A stretch of 64,000 nt of DNA from DAOTVX01 sp034436015 (GCA_034436015.1 DAOTWG010000031.1:62001-126000), one strand, 5' to 3'. Numbered from the stretch's first letter, positions 17,315-27,072 are shown. The notes: generated by a model not told the origin, from the sequence alone. Program-made: numbers and translations.

Positions 17315-17545
17315 ATGGGCGATGTAATGGGCTTTTATCGTTTCCTAACCATTCCCATGCTGGAACTGGCTTGCGCGCTAATGACATCACGCAAGTCTTG
17401 CAAGGATAGCCTTGCACTCTTTGTTGACGTATTAGCCGGCGCTGCGGTTATCCTGGGAATGTTCTTTCTGCTGTTGCGCGACCTACAATCGCCAACAGCA
17501 AGGAAACCCTTGCTGAGGTTACATGCAACTCCCGACAAACCATGA
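17315..17545 (+). CDS. Small membrane protein, 76 residues, unknown function
   Basis: Not recognised. It starts 7 bases after the flippase-like gene and its TGA overlaps the next gene's ATG (ATGA at 17542-17545), which is good evidence that it is real. The N-terminal half is amphipathic (FYRFLTIPMLELACALM) with a TSRKSCK linker. One clear membrane helix follows (about residues 33-54, LALFVDVLAGAAVILGMFF), then a basic hydrophilic tail ending HATPDKP. A second ATG at 17327 is possible. Being inside the operon, it may help assemble or anchor the glycan enzymes. Confidence 0.6.
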   Translation: MGDVMGFYRFLTIPMLELACALMTSRKSCKDSLALFVDVLAGAAVILGMFFLLLRDLQSPTARKPLLRLHATPDKP

Positions 17546-19206
17546 GCGCAATCGATTCTTCCACTAGGTCTCGGAACCTTCTTGCCCGAGGGATGACTTT
17601 TCTCCGTCTACGTCTTGAAGAGCTCGCTTGTCGTCTTGCTGTTGCGCAAGCTGCGCGCCGGATAAGCCGATATAGCAGGGCAAAATCACACCAGCCGGTT
17701 TTGATTTTTCAGGCCTCCACCGGCATTGGCAGGCTGACGCTCAACCGCGCTTTCTCGTTGTTGACGGCCTGGATGCTCCGTCTTGCCGGCGCGCCGGTTA
17801 TCTCCTGGGTTTGCCATCGAGGGATGGCCCGGTGTGTCATGGGGACGAACAGTCGTGATTTGAGCCAACCTCCTCCTTGCGGACGCTGCCTCCGTGTGGA
17901 AAAGGCCTTTCACACCGGCGCCACGGCGTGGCTGTTTACGTACCACGAGGATGCTTCGTTGGCGCAGGCGATTCGTGGCCTGAGTGTATCGCAGTTAATG
18001 AACTTTTACTGGCCTACCCCTGCCCGTTGGGCGTTAACGGAAACAGAAGTTCCTCTGGGCGCGCTGACGCTGCCCTCCGTGCGCTGGATACTCCGTCGCC
18101 ATACCTTACAGGACGACGAAGCCACGCGCGCCCTTTACCGTGACTATATCCTTTCTGCCTGGAATATCGGCCAGGAATTCGCGGCTTTGCTGGAAAACAT
18201 CCTGCCGCAAGCAATCGTGGTTTTCAACGGCCAGTTTTTCCCTGAGGCAATAGTTGCTTGGATTGGGCGTCGGCGCGGCCTGCGCGTCATCACGCACGAG
18301 GTCGGTCTGCGCCCCTTTTCGGCATTCTTTACTGAGGGTGAAGCCACAGCCTACCCAATTTTCATCCCTAAAGATTTTGAACTTTCGGAAACGCAGACTG
18401 CCCATCTCGATTCTTATTTGGAGCAACGTTTTCGTGGTCAATTTACAATGGCTGGGATTCGCTTCTGGCCGGAAATCAAAGGACTGGATGAGATATTTCT
18501 GCAAACCGCCTCTCGCTTCAAACAAATTGTCCCTGTCTTTACCAATGTCATCTTTGATACCAGCCAACCTCACTCCAACGTACTTTTCCCGGATATGTTC
18601 GCCTGGCTGGATGAGGTGCTGGACATCGTTCGTGCGCATCCCGAAACGTTGTTCGTGTTGCGCGCCCATCCAGACGAAGAGCGACCGGGCAAGGAAAGTC
18701 GTGAGAGCGTTGCGATGTGGGTTGAGAAGCGTCATGCGCTTGCCTTGCCCAATTTGATTTTCGTCGGCGCGCGCCAGTATCTGAGTTCCTACGAATTGAT
18801 TCGGCGCTCCAAGTTTATCATGGTTTATAATTCCACCATTGGGCTGGAGGCGTCTATCATGGGCGCGCCGGTCTTATGCGCAGGACAGGCGCGCTTTACT
18901 CAGTACCCGACTGTTTTCTTCCCACAAAGCAGGGAAGCCTTTCGCGCTCAGGCCGAGGAATTTCTGACTGTCGAACACATTGAGGTTCCTGCCGAACATC
19001 GTGCATGGGCGCGTCGTTTCCTTTACTACCAGTTGTTCCGCGTCTCTCTGCCCTTCGACGCCTATCTGGAGAGCGCTTCGCGCCCAGGCGTGGTGAAATT
19101 GCGTCGCTTCGATTGGCGCGCGTTGCTTCCCGAACATTCCCCCACTGCCAAAACCCTGTTGGGTGGTATTCTGGAAGGCAAACCTTTTATCCTAGAAGAA
19201 GAGTAA
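17542..19206 (+). CDS. Putative capsule/surface-polysaccharide biosynthesis protein (GT-B like)
   Basis: A 554-residue soluble protein. I recognise no exact family. The C-terminal half resembles capsule-synthesis and Kdo-transferase-like proteins. It has FTNVIFDTSQPHSN, FVLRAHPDEERPGKESRES, then LIRRSKFIMVYNSTIGLEASIMGAPVL, where an Arg-Ala-His and a Ser-Thr-x-x-x-Glu pair would bind a nucleotide-sugar phosphate. The N-terminal half holds QASTGIGRLTLNRAFSLLTAWML and a CXXC-like CGRC segment followed by HTGATAWLF. The start overlaps the stop of the small membrane protein (ATGA). The position between a flippase-like protein and a methyltransferase supports surface-glycan synthesis. The function is inferred from context and the fold-like motif only. 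Confidence 0.6.
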   Translation: MSAIDSSTRSRNLLARGMTFLRLRLEELACRLAVAQAARRISRYSRAKSHQPVLIFQASTGIGRLTLNRAFSLLTAWMLRLAGAPVISWVCHRGMARCVMGTNSRDLSQPPPCGRCLRVEKAFHTGATAWLFTYHEDASLAQAIRGLSVSQLMNFYWPTPARWALTETEVPLGALTLPSVRWILRRHTLQDDEATRALYRDYILSAWNIGQEFAALLENILPQAIVVFNGQFFPEAIVAWIGRRRGLRVITHEVGLRPFSAFFTEGEATAYPIFIPKDFELSETQTAHLDSYLEQRFRGQFTMAGIRFWPEIKGLDEIFLQTASRFKQIVPVFTNVIFDTSQPHSNVLFPDMFAWLDEVLDIVRAHPETLFVLRAHPDEERPGKESRESVAMWVEKRHALALPNLIFVGARQYLSSYELIRRSKFIMVYNSTIGLEASIMGAPVLCAGQARFTQYPTVFFPQSREAFRAQAEEFLTVEHIEVPAEHRAWARRFLYYQLFRVSLPFDAYLESASRPGVVKLRRFDWRALLPEHSPTAKTLLGGILEGKPFILEEE

Positions 19207-19212
19207 AACCGC

Positions 19213-20112
19213 ATGGAAGAGAAAATTGAACTTCTGTCAATCGACCTGCTCGAACGCCATCGTCCTCTTGTCGAGTCGCTTCGCGCGCTGGCGCATTCTC
19301 TGAAAATCGGTCTGGGCTGGCACTATTTGCTGGACATGACCTGGATTCTGGAGAATCTTGGAGATGTGCGCGGCAAGTACGTGCTGGATGCCGGCGCCGG
19401 AACGGGTTTGTTGCAATGGTATCTTGCTGAGCGCGGCGCGCGCCTGTTAAGCGTGGACCGGGTCAGTCGCGCCAGACTTCCACTGCGATTTCGCGCGCGT
19501 TATCGTGTGCGTAGCTTGCGCCGCGACGATTTGTCTGCTCCCACGCAAGTCGTCTGCCAGAACATCGCCTCCGCGCGTGGCGCCGACAAGGTGAAGGTGG
19601 CCGTGCGCGGCGTCGCCTCGTTGCTGTTTTTGGCGCTGCCGCGCCGTCGGCGCGGGGGGACAATCCTCCTCTACAATCAGGACTTAAGCACGATGACCGA
19701 TTTGCCCGATAATTCCCTGGATGCTGTCATTTCCGTCTCGGCGTTGGAACACAATACGCCACAGGGGTTGGAAAAGGCAGTGCAAGAAATTCTGCGTGTT
19801 CTCAAGCCCGGCGGCGTGTTGCTGGCTACGTTGGGCGCTGCGCGGGACACAGACTGGTTTCACGAGCCTTCGCAAGGGTGGTGTTACACCGATTCTACGT
19901 TGCGTCGCCTTTTCCGATTGCCCGATGCCGCGCCCTCGAACTACGATCGCTATGATGAATACTTCGCAGCCTTGAGAACTTGCGCGGAATTGCGCGACAA
20001 CCTGGCGGATTTTTATTTCAGGTCTGGCGATAATGGAATGCCTTGGGGCAAGTGGGACCCAAAGTACCAGCCGGTAGGAGTAAAAAAAGTCAAGGGCGCT
20101 GCCCTGACGTAA
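19213..20112 (+). CDS. Class I SAM-dependent methyltransferase
   Basis: A 299-residue protein with a methyltransferase core. Motif I is YVLDAGAGTGLLQWYLAE, the acidic motif II residue is in LLSVDRVSR, motif III is LPDNSLDAVISVSALEH, and a LKPGGVLLATLG strand follows. An insertion rich in Arg (about residues 90-155) separates motifs I and II from the rest and is unlike the compact core. It starts 6 bases after the previous gene and is the last gene of the operon. It probably modifies a glycan or its precursor. Its stop codon abuts the stop of the oppositely oriented ZIP gene with no spacer. Confidence 0.8.
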   Translation: MEEKIELLSIDLLERHRPLVESLRALAHSLKIGLGWHYLLDMTWILENLGDVRGKYVLDAGAGTGLLQWYLAERGARLLSVDRVSRARLPLRFRARYRVRSLRRDDLSAPTQVVCQNIASARGADKVKVAVRGVASLLFLALPRRRRGGTILLYNQDLSTMTDLPDNSLDAVISVSALEHNTPQGLEKAVQEILRVLKPGGVLLATLGAARDTDWFHEPSQGWCYTDSTLRRLFRLPDAAPSNYDRYDEYFAALRTCAELRDNLADFYFRSGDNGMPWGKWDPKYQPVGVKKVKGAALT

Positions 20113-20928
20113 TCATCCCAACGCCACGTCCAGGAACATCATCATGGCAAAGCCCAGAAGGACACCGATGGTAGAGAAATGGGTCTCTTCTGTCTGCGCT
20201 TCCGGAATCAATTCCTCGACGACGACATAAATCATCGCGCCGGCGGCGAACGCTAGCGCGTAAGGCAACAGTGGGCGTATCGTCATCACCGCTGTCGCGC
20301 CGAGGACTGCCGCGACAGGTTCCACCAGGCCGGAAGCCTGACCATACAGAAAACTGCGTAGACGGGAGAACCCCTCCCCGCGCAACGGTATGGACACCGC
20401 CGCGCCCTCTGGAAAATTTTGCAAGCCGATGCCGAGAGCCAGGGCAATGGCGCCGCTCAAGGCTGCGAAAGGGATCCCGGCTGCGACTGCCCCAAATGCC
20501 ACGCCGACCGCCAGCCCCTCTGGTATATTGTGCAACGTGATCGCTAGGATGAGCAGAATGCTCCGTTGCCAGGAGGTCTTGATCCCTTCCGCTTGTTGAA
20601 TCGGTAGACCGGCGTGCAGGTGAGGCAACACCTTGTCCACTCCCCATAGGAATAAACCGCCTAGCAAGAAGCCTATCAATGCGGGCAACCAGGCCGGCAC
20701 AGTTAACTCTTGCGCCATCTCGATCGCCGGCGCGAGCAGCGACCAGAAGCTGGCCGCGATCATTACGCCGGCCGCAAACCCCAACATGCCGTTCAGAGTC
20801 TTGCGCTGAATGCTCTTAAAAAAGAAAACCATTGCTGCGCCCAAAGCGGTCACCCCCCAGGTGAACAATCCGCCGAGAAGCGCCTGCCACACAGGATGGA
20901 GAGCAAGAAACCACGATATTGTCAACAC
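20113..20928 (-). CDS. ZIP family divalent metal transporter
   Basis: A 271-residue membrane protein that imports Zn2+ or related metals. Eight helices are plausible. Helix 4 carries the ZIP signature LAITLHNIPEGLAVGVAFG (HNxPEG), and helix 5 carries ALGIGLQNFPEGAAVSIPL (QNxPEG), the binuclear metal site. The start is a GTG preceded by AAGGAG; no ATG fits. A TATAAT box on the minus strand lies at about 20965-20970, upstream of that start. The 3' end touches the methyltransferase gene. Confidence 0.9.
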   Translation of the reverse strand: MLTISWFLALHPVWQALLGGLFTWGVTALGAAMVFFFKSIQRKTLNGMLGFAAGVMIAASFWSLLAPAIEMAQELTVPAWLPALIGFLLGGLFLWGVDKVLPHLHAGLPIQQAEGIKTSWQRSILLILAITLHNIPEGLAVGVAFGAVAAGIPFAALSGAIALALGIGLQNFPEGAAVSIPLRGEGFSRLRSFLYGQASGLVEPVAAVLGATAVMTIRPLLPYALAFAAGAMIYVVVEELIPEAQTEETHFSTIGVLLGFAMMMFLDVALG

Positions 20929-21038
20929 GGCTGTGTCTCCTTCCCCAAAGATATTGGCCCCAATTATACAGTCTGATTGCCTTTGCCGTTGCCGTGATAT
21001 ACTTGGCGCGCGGAGCGGTTTAATGAAATGGGCTTGCT

Positions 21039-23051
21039 ATGTCGTTGATTGCGGTCTCAAATCTGAGCAAATCCTTTGGCGCGGGGTTGACCTGTTTCGG
21101 AGAGTCTCCTTGGCTGTGCCAAAAGGCGCGCGCCTGGCGCTGGTCGGACCAAATGGCTGTGGCAAGACAACGTCGCTGCGCATCTTGCTTGGCGTGGAGG
21201 AACCTACCGCCGGCGCGGTCATGCGCGCCAGAGGCCTGCGCATTGGCTATCTACCTCAGGAGACAGAAGTGGAGACAGAGGGAACGCTCTGGGATTCCTG
21301 TCGGAACATCTTTGCCGATTTGCTCGAACGGCAACGGGAATTGGAACGCCTGGAACAGGCCATGACGCGTCCCGAAGAACGCCGGCAAGCTCTTGCCCGC
21401 TATGGCCCATTACAAGAGGAATTCGAGCGGCGCGGCGGTTACCTCTTCCCGACGCGCATCCGTCAGACGCTGAGTGGATTGGGCTTCGCGGAATCTGATT
21501 TTTATCTTCCCCTTGCCCACCTCTCTGGCGGGCAACAGACGCGCGCGCCTCGCCCGTCTCCTGCTTTCTGATCCCGATTGCTCCTCCTGGATGAGCCGAC
21601 CAATCACTTCGACCTGGCGGCTGTCGAATGGCTGGAGGGCTATCTTAACCAATGGAAAGGCGCGACTGTCATAGTCTCGCACGATCGGTATTTTCTCGAC
21701 CGCGTTGCCAGTGGCATTCTGGAAGTGGCGTTTGGAGTCTGCGAGTATTATGCCGGCAATTACTCAGCTTACCTGCGCATGCGCGAGCGGCGTTGGGAAC
21801 ATCGTCTGGAAATCTTCGAGGCAGAAAAGACGAGGTTGCTTCAAGAAGTTGAATATATCAAGAAGAACATCTCGGGTCAAAATGTAAACCAGGCGAAAGG
21901 CAGATTACGCCGGTTGAGCCGTCTCGTGCAGGCTATCGAACAACATGGGCTGGAGCATGTACAGAGTCAACAGTGGGCGGAAACAGCTGGCAAGACGACC
22001 GTTGTCGTCTCCCCGTTTGGCGTGGAGGAGGCGGAACGCCGAGTGCGGGCCCTTGCGCCTCCCCGTTGTAATCTTCCGCGTCTGCGTTTGAGCCTGCGCG
22101 CCGCGCCTCGTTCCGGCGATATTGTTCTGCGCACCTCTCATCTCCTGGTCGGGTATCCTGGGCGTCCTCTTTTCCGCACCCCCGATGTTGTCCTGCGGCG
22201 CGGCGAGTGCGCTGCCATCATTGGCCCCAGCGGCGCGGGCAAGACCACGTTCCTTAAGACCATTCTAGCGCAAATTCCACCGCTGGAAGGAGAGGTTGCG
22301 CTGGGCGCATCGCTCAAGATTGGCTACTTTGCCCAGGCGCACGAAGGACTCAACCCAGGTCATACGCTGCTGGAAGAAATTGCCGACGCGGCCCCCTCCT
22401 GGCTTCCGGGTCAGATTCGCGATTATCTGGGGAAATATCTTTTCTCCGGCGACGATGCGTTCAAGAAAGTCGCCCTCCTTTCCGGCGGCGAACGCGGACG
22501 TCTTGCCCTGGCAAAGCTGGCCTTACAGGAAGCCAATCTCTTGTTGCTCGATGAGCCGACCACTCACCTTGACATCCCCTCGCAGGAAGTCTTGCAGGCT
22601 GTACTGGATGACTTTGGGGGCACGATTCTACTCGTGACGCACGACCGTTTACCTGATCGACGTGCTTGCCACACAACTCTGGGAAATTGACCCGCGCCAG
22701 ACCAGCCTAGATGTCTTTGAGGGTACGTACAGTCAACGGCGCGAGGAGCGTCAGCGCCTGAGTGAGCGTCAAACTTCCCCAAGCGCCGCTTTACAGGATG
22801 TTGCCGGACGTACATCAACTTCCTCGACCCGGCAAGCGGTGGAGGCCGTGAAGGTGGAACGGCAGCGGATGGCTCGTTTACAGGAACTGGAGAATGAAAT
22901 TGCCGTGTTGGAACGCGAACTGGCCGCGCTGGGCGCGCGGTTGGAAAACCCGCCTTCCGATCCAGCGCGCGTCGCCCAACTCGGCCGCGAATACGCCCGC
23001 GTGCAACAAGCCAGGGACGCATTGCTCACGGAATGGGAGACGCTTGCCTGA
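21039..23051 (+). pseudogene. ABC-F family ATPase broken by four small indels
   Basis: The parts add up to one ABC-F protein (ribosome-associated tandem ATPase, no membrane part): MSLIAVSNLSKSFG, first Walker A VGPNGCGKTT, signature HLSGGQQ, DEPTNHFDL, an inter-domain linker, second Walker A IGPSGAGKTT, LLSGGERGRLALAKL, DEPTTHLD, and a charged C-terminal coiled coil. The reading frame changes four times: at 21083-21086 (G run, one short), about 21537-21550 (GC repeat, two short), about 21576-21580 (one T short), and 22648-22650 (one T extra). Restoring these gives a continuous frame with no internal stop. Either the gene is recently dead or the assembly has clustered errors. All motifs are otherwise intact, so loss would be recent. 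Upstream is TATACT at 20998-21003. Confidence 0.85.
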
Positions 23052-23130
23052 CCGATACCCCTGCGCGTTTTCCGCGATTTGCTCATAGATGAGGGAAGAT
23101 TTGTGGTGAGCGCCGTGGATGACGTGATTC

Positions 23131-24216
23131 TCAGAACTCTTGTGCGGGCGTGGCTTCGCGGATGTAGATCGGGTTGCTGAATATCCAGCCTCGCTGCTTG
23201 CCCAGAAAGCGTCGATATGCCTCCACGCGGTAGGAGCCGGCCTGGGTGACGACGTGAACCATCGCTTCCCCTTTCATACAACGCAGAACTTGCCCATCCC
23301 GAATGAGGCGGACTTCGTCTGCCGGCGCCGGCAATTTGACCTGTAGCGTCACTCCTCCTTCGAGCGAGAGGGTATCTCCCATGAGCGCTTGTCCATCCTT
23401 GCCGTGCGCTATGAAGCGGAAGCCACGCGTCGGCGCAGCCAGATCGTAGCCGATGAAGCAATGCCCCTCCGCCAGAGCGGTCAATACCATGCGCCGGTCG
23501 GTTTCGATTGCGCCGCTTAGTGGTTGGGGAACGAGCAGGTGTGTGTTGATTGTCGAAAAGTGGAACTCGTAGGGGAAGATCACCTTGCGTAATGGCCCTA
23601 GCGACATGTGCCGCGCGTGAGCATCGGAGCCGCCGACGGCTACCACGCGTTGCCCCTGGGCGAGCAGGTCGTCCCAAATGCGCAGGGTAGCCGGTAGCGG
23701 GCCTCGGGCAATGAAAGCGGGAAAGCACGCGTAGAACAGGCCTTGCAGTTTATTCCGAACAATGGATTTTAGTTCACTCAAGCCGTTCCAGAGTTCCAGA
23801 CCGGTGTAACGGCTGATTTGCCAGTCCACCCAGGAGATGTCATCCTCGCCGAAAGCGCGCAGTTCCGGGTCCACCGGATGGGCCAGGAAAGAGAGGCCGC
23901 CCGCCGCGCGCGCCGCGTCAATCACGGCCTGCGGATCGTCGGCCAGCGGCGCCAGTTCGCGCCCCGCGCCGAACACGAGGAGATGGTTTTTCTGCGGCAG
24001 GCGGTCTTGATCGTGGATTTCTTCTCCTATCAGGAGCAGAACAATACGCGTCCCATCCCGATAGTAACGTTCTGCGCCCTGTACTAGGACGTTATGGTCG
24101 CTGACCAATAACGCGTCGACGCCGGTTCGCAGCGCGGCCTGTGCTAATTCGGCGTGCGTACCGGAGCCGTCGGAATAGCGTGTGTGGATATGGAGGTTGA
24201 CAATCAGTTCTTCCAT
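23131..24216 (-). CDS. PHP domain metal-dependent phosphoesterase
   Basis: A 361-residue protein with the PHP fold. The N-terminal NLHIHTRYSDGSGTHAEL supplies the HxH metal pair and Asp. VDALLVSDHN gives the next ligand set, FLAHPVDPE a His, and VAVGGSDAHARHM the C-terminal Asp-x-His pair. After about residue 230 a beta-rich extension follows with LEGGVTLQVKLPAPADEVRLIRDG, as in PHP proteins of unknown substrate. Relatives hydrolyse nucleotides or phosphoesters; the substrate here is not evident. The start ATG is 59 bases from secG, and the two genes diverge. Confidence 0.82.
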   Translation of the reverse strand: MEELIVNLHIHTRYSDGSGTHAELAQAALRTGVDALLVSDHNVLVQGAERYYRDGTRIVLLLIGEEIHDQDRLPQKNHLLVFGAGRELAPLADDPQAVIDAARAAGGLSFLAHPVDPELRAFGEDDISWVDWQISRYTGLELWNGLSELKSIVRNKLQGLFYACFPAFIARGPLPATLRIWDDLLAQGQRVVAVGGSDAHARHMSLGPLRKVIFPYEFHFSTINTHLLVPQPLSGAIETDRRMVLTALAEGHCFIGYDLAAPTRGFRFIAHGKDGQALMGDTLSLEGGVTLQVKLPAPADEVRLIRDGQVLRCMKGEAMVHVVTQAGSYRVEAYRRFLGKQRGWIFSNPIYIREATPAQEF

Positions 24217-24217
24217 G

Positions 24218-24247
24218 TTGACGGTTCTCTCGCTTCACGAGTATAAT
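24218..24247 (+). promoter_or_regulatory. Promoter of secG
   Basis: TTGACG (24218-24223), an 18-base spacer and a perfect TATAAT (24242-24247) in the short divergent gap. The secG ATG follows 28 bases later behind AGGAGG. It is the best consensus match in the window. Confidence 0.8.
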
Positions 24248-24275
24248 GAAGCGGCTCATTACAGGAGGTTCTTTC

Positions 24276-24512
24276 ATGAATTGGTCTCAAATTATTAATA
24301 TCTCCCTGATTTTAACCTCGATCGCCCTTGTAGGAAGTATTATCCTACAAAGCAAAGGCGCAGGTCTGGGTGGTCTGACCGGTTCCGATACGGGCGGTAT
24401 TTTTACCGCGCGGCGCGGCATTGAAAAGGCGCTCTTCTGGGTGACAGTCATTTTCAGCCTGCTTTTCTTTGCTTTGGCCATCACGTCGGCTATTCTGGCT
24501 GCGCGTTCCTGA
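24276..24512 (+). CDS. secG: Preprotein translocase subunit SecG
   Basis: A 78-residue partner of SecY/SecE in Sec export. Two membrane helices (about 5-23 and 51-75) flank the conserved cytoplasmic loop SKGAGLGGLTGSDTGGIF, the diagnostic SecG motif. The ATG at 24276 was chosen because AGGAGG lies at the right distance and the helix begins directly; an earlier ATG at 24246 sits within the -10 box. It is followed after 25 bases by a solute-binding protein gene that may share its transcript. Confidence 0.95.
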   Translation: MNWSQIINISLILTSIALVGSIILQSKGAGLGGLTGSDTGGIFTARRGIEKALFWVTVIFSLLFFALAITSAILAARS

Positions 24513-24537
24513 GCAGGGAAGTCAGGCCGTTCTTCCA

Positions 24538-26262
24538 ATGACGCTGGATGGAAAGGCCTTTTTCTCCCTTATGAAAAGGCTGCGTTGGCAGATTGTTGTC
24601 GTTCTCGCCACGCTCGGCGTGGTGAGTTTTTTGTTGCTGATCCAGAAACCACAGGCCGCTGTTCCTATCCAAGCACAACCGGTTAGTGGGGGGGTGTACG
24701 TCGAGGCCGTTGTCGGTGCCTTTGGCCGTCTCAACCCTTGGTTCGACTACTACAATCAGGCGGATCGGGATGTGGATCGCCTGCTTTTCAGCAGCCTGTT
24801 GACCTTCGACGGGCGCGGCCTGCCACATCCAGACCTGGCCGAGTCGTGGGGCATCTCGCAGGATGGCACGGTGTACAACTTCACCCTGCGACCGAATGCC
24901 GTCTGGCATGATGGCAAGCCGGTCACCAGCGATGACGTCCTCTTTACGCTTGACATTATTCGTACCGGCGTGACCACTTATCCGGATGATGTACGCGCGT
25001 TATGGGATCAGGTGCAAGTAATGCGTCTGGATGATAAGAATCTGAAATTCATCTTGCCTGAACCCTTCGCGCCCTTTCTGAGTTACCTGACGTTCGGCGT
25101 ATTGCCGAAACACTTGCTCGGCGATGTGCCTCCCGACCAGCTTGTCAACCATGCTTTCAACCTTGCGCCTATAGGCAGCGGCCCATATCGCTTTGAGCAA
25201 CTCCTTGTGGAGAATGGGCAGATTCGAGGGGTGATTCTGGCTGCCAATGAATCCTACTACAGGCGACCACCGCGCCTTACCCAATTCATTTTCCGTTACT
25301 ATGATTCTGCTGCCGAGGCCCTCGCGGCCTACGGCGATGGTGAGGTTCTTGGCATTGGCAACGTTACCCCCGATATTCTGATGGGAGCCCTGCTGGAACC
25401 CAACCTAAGCCTCTATACGGCTCGTCTTCCTCGTCTGACGTTAATTCTGCTCCACTTGCAGAATGACGAGGTTCTCTTTTTCCAAGATAGAGCCGTTCGT
25501 CGCGCGCTGCTTTATAGCTTAAACCGCCGTTCCCTGGTGGATCGTATCCTGCAAGGCCAGGCGGTGCTCGCGAACAGCGTCATTCCACCCGGCAACTGGG
25601 CATTCTATGAGGGTATAGAAGCCATACCCTACGATCCAGAGCGGGCTCAGACCTTGCTCAAGGAGGCCGGCTATGTACTCGGCGGCGAAAGCCCACTGCG
25701 AGCCAAAGAGGGGAAGAGCCTTGCCTTTACCCTTCTTTACCCCGATGATGCCTTGCATGCCCAGTTGGCCCAGGCCATCCAGGAGGACTGGGCGACCATC
25801 GGGGTAGGCGTGACGTTGCAGGCTGTGGATTATTCATCATTGCTGCATAATCATCTCATCCCTCGCCGCTATCAAGCCGCGCTGGTGGATCTGGATATGA
25901 GCAATTCTGCAGACCCAGATCCCTACCCGTTTTGGCATCAAGCGGAGGCGTTGGATGGTCAGAACTACGCGCAGTGGGATAGCCGTTCGGCGAGCGAGTA
26001 TCTGGAGCAAGCGCGCGTCCTTACGCAGCTCGATTCGCGCGCTCGCCTATACCGCAATTTTCAGGTTGTCTTCGCCAAAGAATGGCCGGCTTTGCTATTG
26101 TATTATCCCGTCTATACTTACGGCGTGGATGACAGTGTGCGGGGGGTTCAAATTGCCCCTCTCTTCAATCCAAGTGACCGCTTTGCCAATGTTAACGAGT
26201 GGTACATGGTTGTCGGGCGTGAGGCACAACAACCTTCTCCAGCGCCTATCGTTACCCCTTGA
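24538..26262 (+). CDS. Family 5 extracellular solute-binding protein, membrane-anchored
   Basis: A peptide or oligosaccharide-binding component of an ABC importer (SBP_bac_5). The 574-residue product starts with a basic stretch and one hydrophobic helix (WQIVVVLATLGVVSFLLLI) without a lipobox, so it is probably anchored by an uncleaved helix or released. Family signatures: LTFDGRGLPHPDLAESW, YNFTLRPNAVWHDGKPVTSDDV, GSGPYRFEQL, YSLNRRSLVDRILQGQA, YDPERAQTLLKEAGY. No permease or ATPase genes adjoin it. The start at 24538 is the first ATG after secG, and an ATG at 24571 is an alternative. The tail ends in a short Pro/Thr stretch. Confidence 0.88.
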   Translation: MTLDGKAFFSLMKRLRWQIVVVLATLGVVSFLLLIQKPQAAVPIQAQPVSGGVYVEAVVGAFGRLNPWFDYYNQADRDVDRLLFSSLLTFDGRGLPHPDLAESWGISQDGTVYNFTLRPNAVWHDGKPVTSDDVLFTLDIIRTGVTTYPDDVRALWDQVQVMRLDDKNLKFILPEPFAPFLSYLTFGVLPKHLLGDVPPDQLVNHAFNLAPIGSGPYRFEQLLVENGQIRGVILAANESYYRRPPRLTQFIFRYYDSAAEALAAYGDGEVLGIGNVTPDILMGALLEPNLSLYTARLPRLTLILLHLQNDEVLFFQDRAVRRALLYSLNRRSLVDRILQGQAVLANSVIPPGNWAFYEGIEAIPYDPERAQTLLKEAGYVLGGESPLRAKEGKSLAFTLLYPDDALHAQLAQAIQEDWATIGVGVTLQAVDYSSLLHNHLIPRRYQAALVDLDMSNSADPDPYPFWHQAEALDGQNYAQWDSRSASEYLEQARVLTQLDSRARLYRNFQVVFAKEWPALLLYYPVYTYGVDDSVRGVQIAPLFNPSDRFANVNEWYMVVGREAQQPSPAPIVTP

Positions 26263-26490
26263 CACTCGCGTAGGGGGGATTCGCTTCGCAACCTGCGTTA
26301 ACTAACCTTTGTGCCGAAGTAAAAAAACAAGCACTGTAGGGGAGAAGTAGGCCCCTTATGTATTGTACCTTGCCGTTTCTGTGATCGACCTGTGGCTGCG
26401 CCGGGGTAGCCGTGTCATTTTTCGCTTCATGGGGTTTATTAGGATGGGGAACGTTGCCCGATACAATCTTGTTACAGGAGGTATTCGTTG

Positions 26491-27072
26491 ATGGAAGCGC
26501 TTGCACCTACTCTCGCCGCGCGTTATCTTTCCAGGGTCGATTCTCGTGTGCGCGAAGTTTCCTTGGTCTTTGCCGGCGCGCTCTTTGTAGCAGCACTGGC
26601 GCAGGTACGTATTCCTCTGCCTTTCACGCCGGTTCCGATTACCGGTCAGACATTCGCCGTTCTCTTGGTTGGAGCGGCCTTTGGCGCCAAGCGCGGATTC
26701 GCGGCGCTCGTAACCTATCTCGGTATGGGAGCAGCGGGATTGCCGTTCTTCGCCGGGGGCGCGTCTGGTTTGTCTCACCTGGTAGGACCAACCGCCGGCT
26801 ATCTGATTGGTTTTGCCGCTGCGGCCTGGCTGGTCGGCTGGTTGGCGGAACGCGGTCTGGAACGCCGCCTGCCGCAGGCGGTGTTGGTGTTTCTGGCTGG
26901 CGAGGCGGTCATCTACCTCTTCGGCGTGCCCTGGTTGGCGGTTGTGCTTGGGAGCATAGAGAGGGCCATTCTAGCGGGTTTCCTCCCGTTCCTGATCGGC
27001 GATGCCATCAAGTTAATCGCCGCAGCGCTGGCTTTGCCGGCTGCCTGGCGGCTCGCGCGCTGGGCGGCGTAG
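26491..27072 (+). CDS. bioY: Biotin transporter BioY
   Basis: The substrate-binding (S) membrane component of a biotin ECF-type importer, 193 residues with six helices. Typical features are VRIPLPFTPVPITGQTFAVLLVGAAFG, TYLGMGAAGLPFFAGGASGLSHLVGPTAGYLIGF and a final amphipathic end. AGGAGG lies before the ATG; the adjacent upstream TTG is less likely. A TACAAT box at about 26459-26464 could be its -10. No bioM/bioN or BirA site is evident nearby, so it may work alone or with ECF components from elsewhere. Confidence 0.94.
   Translation: MEALAPTLAARYLSRVDSRVREVSLVFAGALFVAALAQVRIPLPFTPVPITGQTFAVLLVGAAFGAKRGFAALVTYLGMGAAGLPFFAGGASGLSHLVGPTAGYLIGFAAAAWLVGWLAERGLERRLPQAVLVFLAGEAVIYLFGVPWLAVVLGSIERAILAGFLPFLIGDAIKLIAAALALPAAWRLARWAA

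Noticed and set aside
21039..23051. Programmed ribosomal frameshifting in the ABC-F gene
   Set aside because: Four separate shifts in different directions without slippery heptamers and stimulatory structures are not plausible as programmed events.
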